DNA of 64,000 nt from Candidatus Bathyarchaeia archaeon. Its GTDB lineage: Archaea > Thermoproteota > Bathyarchaeia > Bathyarchaeales > DTEX01. A program made the position numbers and the translations under genes. This document shows, piece by piece, positions 25,639 through 34,263 of this stretch (the first letter of the stretch is position 1; the number at the start of each line of letters is the position of its first letter). The stretch covers positions 78,313 to 142,312 of the forward strand of contig JAVZNR010000001.1 in the NCBI GenBank assembly GCA_038882715.1, given 5' to 3'. The notes below the pieces were generated by a model. The model was not told the DNA's origin. It was given only the letters and a program-made list of their open reading frames with translations, and ran no database searches.

Positions 25639-27477
25639 CTACGACACCAGTTCTTTTACTTTTCTCACTATGCCCGCTGCATCTATTCCTTGCTCCGCCA
25701 TGAGCTCCTCCGGTTTTCCGGAGTGCGGCATCTTTCTGACCGCCAATATATGTGGCTTTATCCCTAGCGACGCCACAGCCTCGCCGATCCCGCCCTCCGA
25801 ATAATGATCTTCAACCGTTATTATACGCCCCGTCTCCTCGGCGGCCTTGATTAGAGTTTCAGCGTCCAATGGTTTAACCGAATAGCAGTCTATAACCCTG
25901 ACGCTGATCCCATCCGCTTTCAATTTCTCATAAGCTTTTAAGGCTTCGTGAACCGTTATCCCGGCCGCCACAATGGTTGCCTCATCATTTCCGCTACATT
26001 TAAGAACTTTTGAACCCCCGATGTGAAATTCTTCATCATTATTATAGATAACCGGCGTTTTAGGCCTAGTTGTCCTAATGTAAGATATGCCTTCAAAGTT
26101 TGCCATTGCGCATGTAAGCTTCTCGGCGCTCACAGCGTCGCATGGATAGAGGACAGTGCTGCCGAAGACCGCTCGAAAGAGGGCTAAGTCCTCTAAACCC
26201 ATCTGGGAGGGGCCGTCTTCGCCTATTGATACTCCGGCATGCGAACCAGCTATCTTCAGGTTGGCCCTAGAGTAAGAAGCCATTCTTATCTGGTCGAAGG
26301 CTCTTGATAGGAAGCATGCGAATGAGGAGAGAAATACGTCGAAGCCCTGTGATTGAAGCCCGACGGCTACGCCGACCATGTTCTGCTCAGCAATATAGCA
26401 TTGTAGGCTTCTCTCCGGGAACTTATCGAAGAAATACATTGTGAATGTTGAGTTCTTCACATCGCCGTCTAGAACAACCATCCTTTCATTCTGCTCACCC
26501 ATTTTAACAAGGGCTTTCCCGAAAGCTTCTCTAGTTGCAACCATCTCGCCTACCTTGTATTCAGTTCTAATTAAGTATTTCTTTCTCGGCTCAATGGGAA
26601 TTTTAGCCTCTGTAAGGTTCCGCGGCCTAAAATTAATATCTTTTATTTTAGGAAGAATCTCTTTCTCCGCTCGGCCAAACTCCTCTTTGCTTAAAGCTCT
26701 TCCATGCCTATCTTCAGCGTTTTCAAGGAAGCTCACGCCTTTACCCTTAACCGTCCTAGCGATTATAAAGAAGGGTTTATCAGAATTTTTGGCCTCATTA
26801 AAAGCCCTCATTAAATCTCTAATGCTGTGTCCATCGCATACGGTTACATTCCAGCCGAAGGCTTTAACTCTCTCAGCGTATGCTTCCCAGTTCCACTGAA
26901 ACATGGTTGGCTCGCTCTGACCAAGCCTATTCATATCCAATATAGCTATAAGATTCGACAATCTCAGCTTACCAGCCAAATTTAACGCTTCCCAAACAGA
27001 GCCCTCAGCAACCTCCCCGTCGCCTAGAAGAACATAAACCCGTCTATCTATGCCCAGAAGCCTTTTGGCGTAAGCCATACCTAAACCTATGGATAAACCT
27101 TGCCCAAGCGAGCCTGTTGCAACCCTTATACCCTTAACCCTAGGTACAGGATGCCCCTCGAGCTCGGAGTCAAACTGCCTTAAAGTCATAAGCTTCTCTC
27201 GAGGAAAGACGCCTATTTCAGCTAGAGCCGCATATAGGATTGGGGCGGCATGACCTTTCGACAAAACAAACTCATCATTATCTAAGTAATCCAAGTTTTT
27301 CGGATCCACATTTATAATGCTGAAGAATAATGTTGCCATAATTTCAGCGCTCGATAGGCAGCTGGTTGGGTGGCCAGACCCAGCATTTGTAGTGGATCTA
27401 AGACTATGCAGTCTCAGAATGTTCGCAATGTTTTGGAGACCTTCCTCAATATCCTCCGGAACATTCATTATGGACAC
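25639..27477 (-). CDS. tkt: transketolase (single chain)
   Basis: 612-aa thiamine-diphosphate enzyme that moves two-carbon ketol units between sugar phosphates. The N-terminal TPP domain has HPTSCLSSAEI and GDGEVAEGSVWEALNLAG (residues ~152-169). The pyrimidine-binding domain starts around residue 310 with EAFGKALVKMGE. The C-terminal transketolase domain ends near residue 610. Many archaea carry the enzyme split into two genes; here both halves are fused in one reading frame. With no transaldolase nearby it may supply pentose phosphates and erythrose-4-phosphate for the aromatic amino-acid pathway whose trp branch is in this window. ATG start. Confidence 0.93.
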   Translation of the reverse strand: MSIMNVPEDIEEGLQNIANILRLHSLRSTTNAGSGHPTSCLSSAEIMATLFFSIINVDPKNLDYLDNDEFVLSKGHAAPILYAALAEIGVFPREKLMTLRQFDSELEGHPVPRVKGIRVATGSLGQGLSIGLGMAYAKRLLGIDRRVYVLLGDGEVAEGSVWEALNLAGKLRLSNLIAILDMNRLGQSEPTMFQWNWEAYAERVKAFGWNVTVCDGHSIRDLMRAFNEAKNSDKPFFIIARTVKGKGVSFLENAEDRHGRALSKEEFGRAEKEILPKIKDINFRPRNLTEAKIPIEPRKKYLIRTEYKVGEMVATREAFGKALVKMGEQNERMVVLDGDVKNSTFTMYFFDKFPERSLQCYIAEQNMVGVAVGLQSQGFDVFLSSFACFLSRAFDQIRMASYSRANLKIAGSHAGVSIGEDGPSQMGLEDLALFRAVFGSTVLYPCDAVSAEKLTCAMANFEGISYIRTTRPKTPVIYNNDEEFHIGGSKVLKCSGNDEATIVAAGITVHEALKAYEKLKADGISVRVIDCYSVKPLDAETLIKAAEETGRIITVEDHYSEGGIGEAVASLGIKPHILAVRKMPHSGKPEELMAEQGIDAAGIVRKVKELVS

Positions 27478-27666
27478 CTATAATAGATCAAAAATTTTAA
27501 AGAATTATTAACGTTTTGCGTTATCCACCTTTAAGTCTGCTTAAAGTTTCCTTCCGCGCTAACCTAACGATTTATTGATTTATGACAGTTTCCTCCTAAA
27601 ATATTCTGAGATGAGGAACCACCACCTTCAACGTAGATAAGTGTGAATTTAAAGCGGAAGTTTAAG

Positions 27667-27675
27667 TTTTAAATA
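27667..27675 (+). promoter_or_regulatory. TATA-like box for the zinc-ribbon microprotein
   Basis: TTTTAAATA lies 53 nt before the GTG start at 27728, in an otherwise non-coding 250-nt gap after the divergent transketolase gene. The upstream part of that gap (27478-27660) shows no other recognisable element. Confidence 0.4.
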
Positions 27676-27727
27676 CTCATTGTGCACCTATAATTAATGT
27701 ACGAATATTTGATTGGAGGCTGAAAAA

Positions 27728-27850
27728 GTGAAGTGCCCAGTTTGCGGTCAAGAAGCAAAGCTCGTGAAGGAATGGGATTTAGGTCCTAGAGTCCACATAA
27801 AGCTTTATGAATGCTGCGGCAAAAAGTTCCGCGAGTACATAAAGAAGTAG
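27728..27850 (+). CDS. 40-residue zinc-ribbon microprotein
   Basis: Short gene encoding 40 aa: MKCPVCGQEAKLVKEWDLG at the start, a middle KLYECCGKKFREYIKK, then stop. C3-x2-C6 and the C-C pair at 29-30 form a plausible one-zinc ribbon. GTG start is 7 nt after a perfect GGAGG (27716-27720), with a TATA-like box upstream, so it is a real and independently expressed gene. The basic C-terminal helix suggests nucleic-acid or ribosome contact; this is inference. I cannot assign a name. Confidence 0.75.
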   Translation: MKCPVCGQEAKLVKEWDLGPRVHIKLYECCGKKFREYIKK

Positions 27851-27956
27851 AAAATGCCGTCGACGCGCCTAAGAACATTGAGGCATGGTTTCCACCATAA
27901 GTCTCAACTTTATTTATATCCTTAAACTATTCATGTTTATGTTGTGATAATGAGAG

Positions 27957-28841
27957 ATGAGGAACGCTTCAATCATGAGAATCTCTGTTACTGAAATACT
28001 TAATAGCTCGTTTTCCGTTTATCTAAGCAGCTTAGAAATCTTCTTCTCGATCTTTTTAGCCTTAAACGTTGTTAACGTCGCTTTAATTAAATTTATTCTA
28101 GGTTTTTTGCCGCCTTTTAATCCACCATATATTTCAGCGGATAGTTTTCTTCTTCGAACAGTTAATTATTTGGCTTCCTCAACACCGATCCTTTCTCTCG
28201 CTTTCCTTTCAGCTTGGATATTAACAAACTTAGGTTGCGGTTTAGCGGTCAAATCTGCTTTCGACATTTTTGAGGGGAGGAAAGTGAATGTGAAAAGCAA
28301 CCTTATATTAGTTTTCAAATTACTGAAAGATATATTGAGCGTAAGTTTCTTGACAGGAGTTCTTATTGTCTCGGGAATAATCCTCTTCATATTTCCGGGG
28401 ATTATTATGGCTGTGATCTTTAACCTATCTATACCAGCGCTAATATCTGAGCGGTTAGGGGTTTTTAGGAGCTTGAAGAGGAGCAGAGATCTAACTGATG
28501 GCGCATGGTGGAAGACTTTTCTACTCCTCACAGCAGTATTCATATTGCTTGCGGCGGCCTATTTATCCGCGGAGCTACTGACGACAGTTCTTCGCTCAAG
28601 CATTGCTAAAACGATGGCTACCATCATAGCTATCTCGCTCGTTGAGCCTATATATCCCATAAGCATATCCAATCTCTATAATGTTCTTGAGAGGCAGAAA
28701 GCCGCCCATCGGCCGATAGATCGCGAGACAGCATACCAGCAACGCATTTTCGAGTCGGAAGTGAAGGTTTGCTACAACTGTGGACAGATTTTGCCATATG
28801 ATGCAGTATACTGCCCGAATTGTGGAGTAAGAGCCGTCTAA
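27957..28841 (+). CDS. multi-pass membrane protein with C-terminal zinc ribbon
   Basis: 294 aa. About six hydrophobic segments in residues ~15-240 resemble the glycerophosphoryl-diester-phosphodiesterase-like/DUF975-type membrane domain, including ALISERLGVFRSLKRSRDLTDGAWWKTF, a motif common to such proteins. A cytoplasmic tail ends with CYNCGQILPYDAVYCPNCG (two C-x2-C knuckles, residues ~272-290). No catalytic residues are evident. Function unknown; the zinc ribbon suggests an interaction role. ATG start at 27957 with weak ribosome-site signal. The 150 nt between it and DNA ligase hold nothing I can identify. Confidence 0.6.
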   Translation: MRNASIMRISVTEILNSSFSVYLSSLEIFFSIFLALNVVNVALIKFILGFLPPFNPPYISADSFLLRTVNYLASSTPILSLAFLSAWILTNLGCGLAVKSAFDIFEGRKVNVKSNLILVFKLLKDILSVSFLTGVLIVSGIILFIFPGIIMAVIFNLSIPALISERLGVFRSLKRSRDLTDGAWWKTFLLLTAVFILLAAAYLSAELLTTVLRSSIAKTMATIIAISLVEPIYPISISNLYNVLERQKAAHRPIDRETAYQQRIFESEVKVCYNCGQILPYDAVYCPNCGVRAV

Positions 28842-28995
28842 CCAGCCTTCAATAAACACCTTGTGAATAAAGATGTAAATTATTTTCGTGGAAAACGCGT
28901 TAATTGCTTTTATCGTTAAAGCTAAGAATAAATTAGGCACGCCATTAAAAATAAATTGATAGATTTACGTTAAGCTGCTGGGGGATTCCTAGATA

Positions 28996-30759
28996 ATGGA
29001 TTACTCTCTCGTCACAGAGGCGTATGAGAAAATCGAAGGCACGACAAAGAGGCTTGAAATGACCGATTACCTAGTTGAATTGCTTATGAAAACACCCAAA
29101 GAAGTCATAGATAAAGTTGTGTATTTAACTCAGGGTAAACTTTACCCAGACTATGTAGGCATAGAGCTCGGCGTAGCGGAGAGGCTTGCGTTAAGGGCTG
29201 TAGCTAAGGTTGCGGGGCGCAAAGAAGAAGAGATTGAAGAAGATTTGGCGAGAACCGGAGATTTAGGTGAAACCGCGCAGATCTTCCTAGAGAAAAGGCG
29301 CCAGGTGTCTTTCTTTAGAAAGCCTTTAACCGTAGAGAGAGTTTATCAGACTCTTGATAGGATAGCGAAGGCTGCCGGAGAAGGCTCTATGGATTTGAAG
29401 GTAAATCTTCTGGCAGGTCTTTTAGCTGACGCGACGCCGAAAGAGGCAAAATATATTATTAGAACTGTTACCGGGAAACTTCGCCTCGGCATAGCCGACA
29501 TGACCATTCTGGATGCGCTGGCAATAGCCTACGGTAAGGGGAAGGGTGCAAGAGACATTATTGAGAGGGCGTATAATATATCCTCTGACCTAGGCAAAGT
29601 TGCCAAAGCCCTCGCTGAAGGCGGACTTGAAGCCCTCAAGAATTTTCATGTCTCAGTCGGCAATCCAATTAGACCGATGCTGGCCGAGAGATTAAGCTCT
29701 CCTGCCGAGATACTTGAAAAACTTGGCGGAAAATGCATCGCCGAATACAAGTATGATGGCGAGAGAATACAAGCCCACAAGTCTGGTAACGACGTAACGC
29801 TATTCTCAAGGAGACTTGAAAATATTACAAGCCAGTATCCCGATGCAGTAGAATTAATCAGGAACCATGTTAAAGCTGAAGCCGCCATAATTGAAGCTGA
29901 ATGCGTGGCTGTGAACCTCGATACCGGAGAGATGATGCCCTTCCAAGAGCTCATGCATAGGAGACGCAAATACGATATTGAGAAAGCCGCAAAAGAGTAT
30001 CCTGTCTCCCTCTTCGCATTCGATGTGCTCTATGTTGATGGTAAAGATTTAACGTTAGAGCCGTACCCGACGAGGCACAAGGTTCTTGAGGAGATGATCG
30101 AGCAAAGCGATAGGTTTCAGATAGCTAAATACTTGATTGTTGATAACGCTGACGACCTAGAGCGTTTCTTTGAGGAGGCTGTAGAGGCTGGATGCGAGGG
30201 GCTTGTCTGCAAGTCGCTGAGCGGCGACGCTATTTATCAGGCTGGAGCTAGAGGCTGGCTCTGGATAAAATATAAGCGGGACTATAAGAGCGAGATGACC
30301 GACACGGTAGACCTCGTAGTTGTCGGAGCATTCTATGGTAGGGGAAGGAGAGCTGGAACCTATGGAGCGCTGCTTCTAGCAGCTTACAACCATGATAACG
30401 ATACTTTTGAAACAGTTTGTAAGTGCGGATCCGGCTTCACAGATGAAGATCTACAGAACCTTCCAAAAATGCTTGATCCCTATAGGATTAACCATAGGCA
30501 TCCACGGGTAAACTCAAACCTTGAGGCGGACGTATGGTTCCTGCCAAAAATGGTTATAGAAGTAATCGGAGCCGAAATAACTCTAAGCCCAATCCACACC
30601 TGCGCGAAAGACCTGATAAGAAAGGGAAGCGGATTAGCAATAAGATTCCCGAGATTTACGGGAAGGTATCGCACCGATAAATCGGCGGAGGATGCTACAA
30701 GAGTGGACGAAATAGTGGAAATGTATAGGAGACAACTAAAGAAGATAGAAGCCGAGTAA
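28996..30759 (+). CDS. lig: ATP-dependent DNA ligase
   Basis: 587-aa replicative ligase that seals nicks with ATP. The alpha-helical DNA-binding domain (~1-215) is followed by the adenylation domain with catalytic K252 in EYKYDGERIQ. Motif III FAFDVLYVDG, motif IV EGLVCK and motif V WIKYKRDY follow, then the OB-fold domain ending near residue 580. Length and order match crenarchaeal/euryarchaeal LigI homologues. ATG with GGGGGAT upstream. It is followed by the long palindrome rather than another gene. Confidence 0.96.
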   Translation: MDYSLVTEAYEKIEGTTKRLEMTDYLVELLMKTPKEVIDKVVYLTQGKLYPDYVGIELGVAERLALRAVAKVAGRKEEEIEEDLARTGDLGETAQIFLEKRRQVSFFRKPLTVERVYQTLDRIAKAAGEGSMDLKVNLLAGLLADATPKEAKYIIRTVTGKLRLGIADMTILDALAIAYGKGKGARDIIERAYNISSDLGKVAKALAEGGLEALKNFHVSVGNPIRPMLAERLSSPAEILEKLGGKCIAEYKYDGERIQAHKSGNDVTLFSRRLENITSQYPDAVELIRNHVKAEAAIIEAECVAVNLDTGEMMPFQELMHRRRKYDIEKAAKEYPVSLFAFDVLYVDGKDLTLEPYPTRHKVLEEMIEQSDRFQIAKYLIVDNADDLERFFEEAVEAGCEGLVCKSLSGDAIYQAGARGWLWIKYKRDYKSEMTDTVDLVVVGAFYGRGRRAGTYGALLLAAYNHDNDTFETVCKCGSGFTDEDLQNLPKMLDPYRINHRHPRVNSNLEADVWFLPKMVIEVIGAEITLSPIHTCAKDLIRKGSGLAIRFPRFTGRYRTDKSAEDATRVDEIVEMYRRQLKKIEAE

Positions 30760-30763
30760 TATT

Positions 30764-30936
30764 AACCAGAAAATTTCTATTATACGCCAAGCCAGGTCTA
30801 AGCCTTGAGCACCACCCGGCCCGTTTAAGCAAAGTCTTTGTCGCACGTCAGTCTTCAGCCGTTTCGACTGACGTGCTCTTTGCTTAAACGCGGTGCTCAA
30901 AGCCTACTTCCTGGCTTGGGCATAATAATTTTTCGT
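30764..30936. repeat. long imperfect palindrome; candidate structured RNA or MITE-like element
   Basis: The gap between lig and the next gene folds almost entirely on itself. Paired blocks are 30787-30796 with 30910-30919 (10 bp), 30805-30813 with 30892-30900 (9 bp), 30822-30834 with 30878-30890 (13 bp) and 30843-30853 with 30866-30876 (11 bp), around a 12-nt loop. The A/T-rich flanks (GAAAATTTCTATTAT and ATAATAATTTTTC) extend the symmetry. Asymmetric internal loops of ~8 nt lie only on the 5' strand (30814-30821 and 30835-30842). No ORF. It is too elaborate for an ordinary terminator. Type is undecided: ncRNA, non-autonomous mobile element, or hairpin at the transcript end. Confidence 0.75.
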
Positions 30937-30999
30937 GTATTTGACTTATAAAACTTTTCACACAATTTTTTAAGTTTAAAATCTAAATATTTTTGGAGG

Positions 31000-31653
31000 A
31001 TGGTTTTGAAAAGACCTCTTGAGCGATTCGAAGAAGATTTAGACCTTATTGTGAATAAGCTTTGTAGTGGTGAAAGTGAGAAAACTTGTCAGCAGATTTT
31101 GAGGCTAAGAGATAAGCTGATTGCTCTTTACAGGAGAAACCTTGTTAAAATTAATCATTCTGTTATGGAACTTATATGCGCCAAATACCTTATTTTGAGC
31201 GGATACTATGTTGATGTGGAATATGCTTTAGACGGCATATCATGCGACATATATGCTTTAAAAGGGCTGGGCAGCCTAATTGTTGAAGTTGAGACAGGTT
31301 ATGTTCCGCCAGAGCATGCTGTCGACCCAGAAATATACTGCATGGTTAGAGTGACAAGTAAAATCGTTAGGTACAGCAATTATGCGGAGAAATTCGCTTT
31401 AGCGACGCCGCCATACTATGTGCTCTGTTTTTCGCCAGCATTAATTAAGCCGCCGAGATATAGGACGTTGAGCGAGATCAAAGAGATTAAAGCCTTATGC
31501 GACCTGTATTATAGTAATCCGCCGGTCACTATTGAGGAAATAAGGAATGCTCGCCTACACGCAATATACATAATCGACGTGGATAAGGGAGTGGTTAAAG
31601 AGACCGACCCAAACACTTATCTGGAGAAGACGCAGGAACTCTATAAGTGGTGA
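31000..31653 (+). CDS. conserved archaeal protein, possible PD-(D/E)xK nuclease-like fold
   Basis: 217 aa, no signal or TM segment. The central part GYYVDVEYALDGISCDIYALKGLGSLIVEVETGYVPP (in two pieces here) has a D-x(n)-E-x-E pattern between beta strands, reminiscent of restriction-endonuclease-like folds that recognise or cut DNA. The C-terminal half (YYVLCFSPALIKPP, IYIIDVDKGVV) is beta-rich. ATG at 31000 touches a GGAGG site; the in-frame TTG at 31006 has better spacing and may be the true start. Function unknown. The rhomboid gene begins 6 nt downstream, suggesting an operon. Confidence 0.55.
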   Translation: MVLKRPLERFEEDLDLIVNKLCSGESEKTCQQILRLRDKLIALYRRNLVKINHSVMELICAKYLILSGYYVDVEYALDGISCDIYALKGLGSLIVEVETGYVPPEHAVDPEIYCMVRVTSKIVRYSNYAEKFALATPPYYVLCFSPALIKPPRYRTLSEIKEIKALCDLYYSNPPVTIEEIRNARLHAIYIIDVDKGVVKETDPNTYLEKTQELYKW

Positions 31654-31659
31654 AGAGCA

Positions 31660-32292
31660 TTGAGGAAAGTTACATTGCTAATTCTCCTCTGCATACTCAC
31701 AACTATACTCTGTTCATACTTTGGTGAAAACCCTCTGCTCGACGCCTTGTATTTTAGCGGCGAGAACCTCGCGAAAGGATATTTTTGGACCCCGATAACA
31801 TCTCTTTTTATACATGCAAATTTAATGCATCTAATCGGAAACATTGTTTTTCTCTACATTTTTGGGAGCACGTTGGAAAGGGAGGTTGGGTCGGCTAGAA
31901 CCATGTTGGCATTCTTTTTTGGTGGAGCATTATCGTTTATTTTAAGCCTATACTTTTACGGTTACAATGCTAGGATGGTTGGTGCCTCAGCTGCGATTTT
32001 CACATTAGCGGCCGCGGTTATGCTCATTAAACCGCTTAAATTTTCCTGGATATTTTTGATGCCTTTAGGACTTGTCGCAGTCTTATATTTCATATATAAT
32101 CTTTTCGCGGCTTACTATTTAGCTGGCAGCACTAGTATAGGTTACTGGGGGCATGCTATAGGCTTTTTAATAGGAGTCCCGTTTGGAATTTCTTGGAGCC
32201 GCGGTAAATGGAAAATAAACCTACTGATAACGGTGGCGCTTTTAGCATTATACCTGTTTGCAGTTTTCATTATAACGAGGATGCTTTTTTGA
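31660..32292 (+). CDS. rhomboid-family intramembrane serine protease
   Basis: 210-aa, six-TM intramembrane protease. The loop-1 HANLMHLIGN motif (residues ~52-61), catalytic S110 in VGASAAIF and catalytic H165 in WGHAIGFLIG are all present. The GxSx motif has Ala after Ser in place of the more usual Gly, which is tolerated in the family. It would cleave membrane proteins within or near the bilayer. Start is a TTG at 31660. Probably expressed with the preceding conserved protein. Confidence 0.88.
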   Translation: MRKVTLLILLCILTTILCSYFGENPLLDALYFSGENLAKGYFWTPITSLFIHANLMHLIGNIVFLYIFGSTLEREVGSARTMLAFFFGGALSFILSLYFYGYNARMVGASAAIFTLAAAVMLIKPLKFSWIFLMPLGLVAVLYFIYNLFAAYYLAGSTSIGYWGHAIGFLIGVPFGISWSRGKWKINLLITVALLALYLFAVFIITRMLF

Positions 32293-32418
32293 AGGCGCTT
32301 AAAGGATGTTTTCCCAAAAAAATTAAGAGTGAAATGGTGTCAAACTAAACTTTAGAATTGAGCATCATTGAGCATAGCGGCTCTTGAAGCGTGAAGCGTA
32401 TCTGAAGGGGGGATTGCT

Positions 32419-33615
32419 ATTAGAGTTTACTTTGGGGTGTGCGGTATCGGATTTGGGCATGCTGGAAGATGCATACCAATAGCTAATAGGCTCAGGGATC
32501 TGGGCGCCGAGATATTATTCTCAACCTACAAAGATGCTGTAGAATACATTAGGAGAGAGGGTTACCCCGTGGTTGAACCCCCCTCAATGGACGTCATGGT
32601 TAAACCGGATGGAACGATAGATTTCAGGCAGACAGTAGTCAACCCCGGCCCCTTCCTAGCCGCCTTCATGTTTACTAGGCAGGTTGAGACCGAAATTAGA
32701 TTTCTCAGAGCGTTTAAGCCGGACGTTGTTGTCTCTGACTCACGAGTTTCCCCTATTATAGCCGCAAGGTCTCTAGGCATCCCAGACATATGCATAGTTA
32801 ACCAATTCAAAATAATAATACCTAGGAAGAAGAGGCTTCTCAGGCTTGCAAAGATCACCGAGACTGGGGGATTAGCAATAATAGGTAAAATTTGGGTTGC
32901 TGGGCCATCCCCCCTTCTGATCCCGGATTTTCCGCCACCATACACGATATCTGTTGAAAACCTAAAAATGCCGATGAGATATTATAGGCGCGTAAAATTT
33001 GTCGGCCCTATACTGCCCACTTACCCGGACGAACTGCCAAGTAAGGAGGAGCTACGCGAAAAGCTTGGTTTTAACGATGATAAACCGTTGATATTTGCGC
33101 CCATAAGCGGGCCATTAAAAGAGAGAGCCTACATAATCGAAGTCTTAAAGAAGATTTTTAGGGAGTTTCCTGAAGACTATCAGATCGTCATGTCTACTGG
33201 AAGCCCGGATAATCCTATTCAAGTTACCAGATATAAACGCAACTTTACGGTTTATAACTGGCTTCCAAACAGATTTGAGTATTTGAAGGCTTCGGATCTG
33301 GTAATCTCTAGAGCTGGGCACGGAACATTAACACAAAATATTTACTATGGTAAGCCAATGGTGCTAATACCGACGCCAAGCCACACTGAGCAAACAAACA
33401 ACGCAATAAGGGTCAGGGAGATGGGGATTGCTGAGGTTATAGAGCAGAGTGAAGTCACTGTGGAGACTCTTCTTAGCGCCGTGAACAAAGTCTTATCAGA
33501 TGATACGTATAGGAGGAATATTGAGGATATACGAAGTAAGGTTATTGGGATAAATGGATTGAAAACCGTGGTAGAAACGATTCTAAACTTAGTAGAAGAT
33601 GGTTATGGCGCTTAG
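32419..33615 (+). CDS. GT28/MurG-like glycosyltransferase with a probable non-canonical start
   Basis: About 398-aa glycosyltransferase of the MJ1255/VC2487 type. The N-terminal Rossmann motif is VYFGVCGIGFGHAGRC, and the C-terminal nucleotide-sugar site is DLVISRAGHGTLTQNIYYGKPMVLIPTPSHTEQTNNA-like (given in parts). The first canonical start, GTG 32437, would delete the first beta strand (RVYFGV). In-frame ATT codons at 32413 and 32419 follow a GAAGGGGGG ribosome site; the second is spaced 6 nt. I therefore place the start at 32419, as ATT. It probably transfers a sugar from a nucleotide sugar to a lipid or glycan; acceptor unknown. It converges on rlmE, with 10 nt between stops. Confidence 0.75.
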   Translation: MRVYFGVCGIGFGHAGRCIPIANRLRDLGAEILFSTYKDAVEYIRREGYPVVEPPSMDVMVKPDGTIDFRQTVVNPGPFLAAFMFTRQVETEIRFLRAFKPDVVVSDSRVSPIIAARSLGIPDICIVNQFKIIIPRKKRLLRLAKITETGGLAIIGKIWVAGPSPLLIPDFPPPYTISVENLKMPMRYYRRVKFVGPILPTYPDELPSKEELREKLGFNDDKPLIFAPISGPLKERAYIIEVLKKIFREFPEDYQIVMSTGSPDNPIQVTRYKRNFTVYNWLPNRFEYLKASDLVISRAGHGTLTQNIYYGKPMVLIPTPSHTEQTNNAIRVREMGIAEVIEQSEVTVETLLSAVNKVLSDDTYRRNIEDIRSKVIGINGLKTVVETILNLVEDGYGA

Positions 33616-33625
33616 CGCTGGATCA

Positions 33626-34246
33626 TCACCCTCTGTAGTTTAGTCCCAGCACATATATTTCAGCGCTACTCTTCCTACTTGCTTCAGGCTTTATAACTTT
33701 CACCTGATTGAAATGCTCTCTAACCCTACCTAAGAATTGCTGAAATAAATCTCCTTGGAAAACCTTCGTAAAAAAATTTCCACCTTTCCTAAGAGCCGCG
33801 AGAGCTATGTTTAGCGAGGCTTCCGCGAGCTCTATTTGCCGTGCATGATCTAGCTCCCAGACCCCGGAAACATTCGGTGAAACATCTGATATCACAACGT
33901 CTGCCGGCCTTGGCAAAATGGCTTTAATCCTTCCTATTGTTTCAGAATCCCTGATGTCGCCAACAATTGTGTGAACATTCTCAAAGTTTAACGGTTTAAT
34001 CTCCCTTAAATCTACGCCTAAAACGAAGCCTTTATCGCCAACCAGTTTTCTAGCGGCTTGAAGCCATCCGCCTGGAGCAGCACCTAAATCAACGACGACA
34101 TCTCCATATTTTATAAAACCATATTTTTTCACTGCCTGTAGAAGCTTATATGCTGCGCGCGACCTATAATTTTCCTCTTTCGCTCTCCTATAATAATAAT
34201 CTCTTTTTCTCAAAAGCCATTGACCGGGCAAATAAACATTCACCAT
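33626..34246 (-). CDS. rlmE: RlmE/FtsJ-family 2'-O-ribose RNA methyltransferase
   Basis: 206-aa AdoMet-dependent enzyme that methylates U2552-type ribose in 23S rRNA. The N-terminal KRDYYYRRAKEENYRSRAAYKL motif carries the catalytic Lys, VVDLGAAPGGWLQ is the AdoMet site, and DVVISDVSPNVSG holds the catalytic Asp. FFTKVFQGD (Lys) and the C-terminal KPEASRKSSAEIYVL (Glu) complete the K-D-K-E tetrad. ATG start. It is 17 nt downstream of the TFE-beta gene on the same strand. Confidence 0.93.
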   Translation of the reverse strand: MVNVYLPGQWLLRKRDYYYRRAKEENYRSRAAYKLLQAVKKYGFIKYGDVVVDLGAAPGGWLQAARKLVGDKGFVLGVDLREIKPLNFENVHTIVGDIRDSETIGRIKAILPRPADVVISDVSPNVSGVWELDHARQIELAEASLNIALAALRKGGNFFTKVFQGDLFQQFLGRVREHFNQVKVIKPEASRKSSAEIYVLGLNYRG

Positions 34247-34263
34247 GAAAAAGCGGCATATAT

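Noticed and set aside
30764-30936. Palindrome considered as an integron attC site
   Set aside because: attC core sites (RYYYAAC/GTTRRRY) are at the ends of the hairpin, which is not so here, and no integrase or cassette array is visible.
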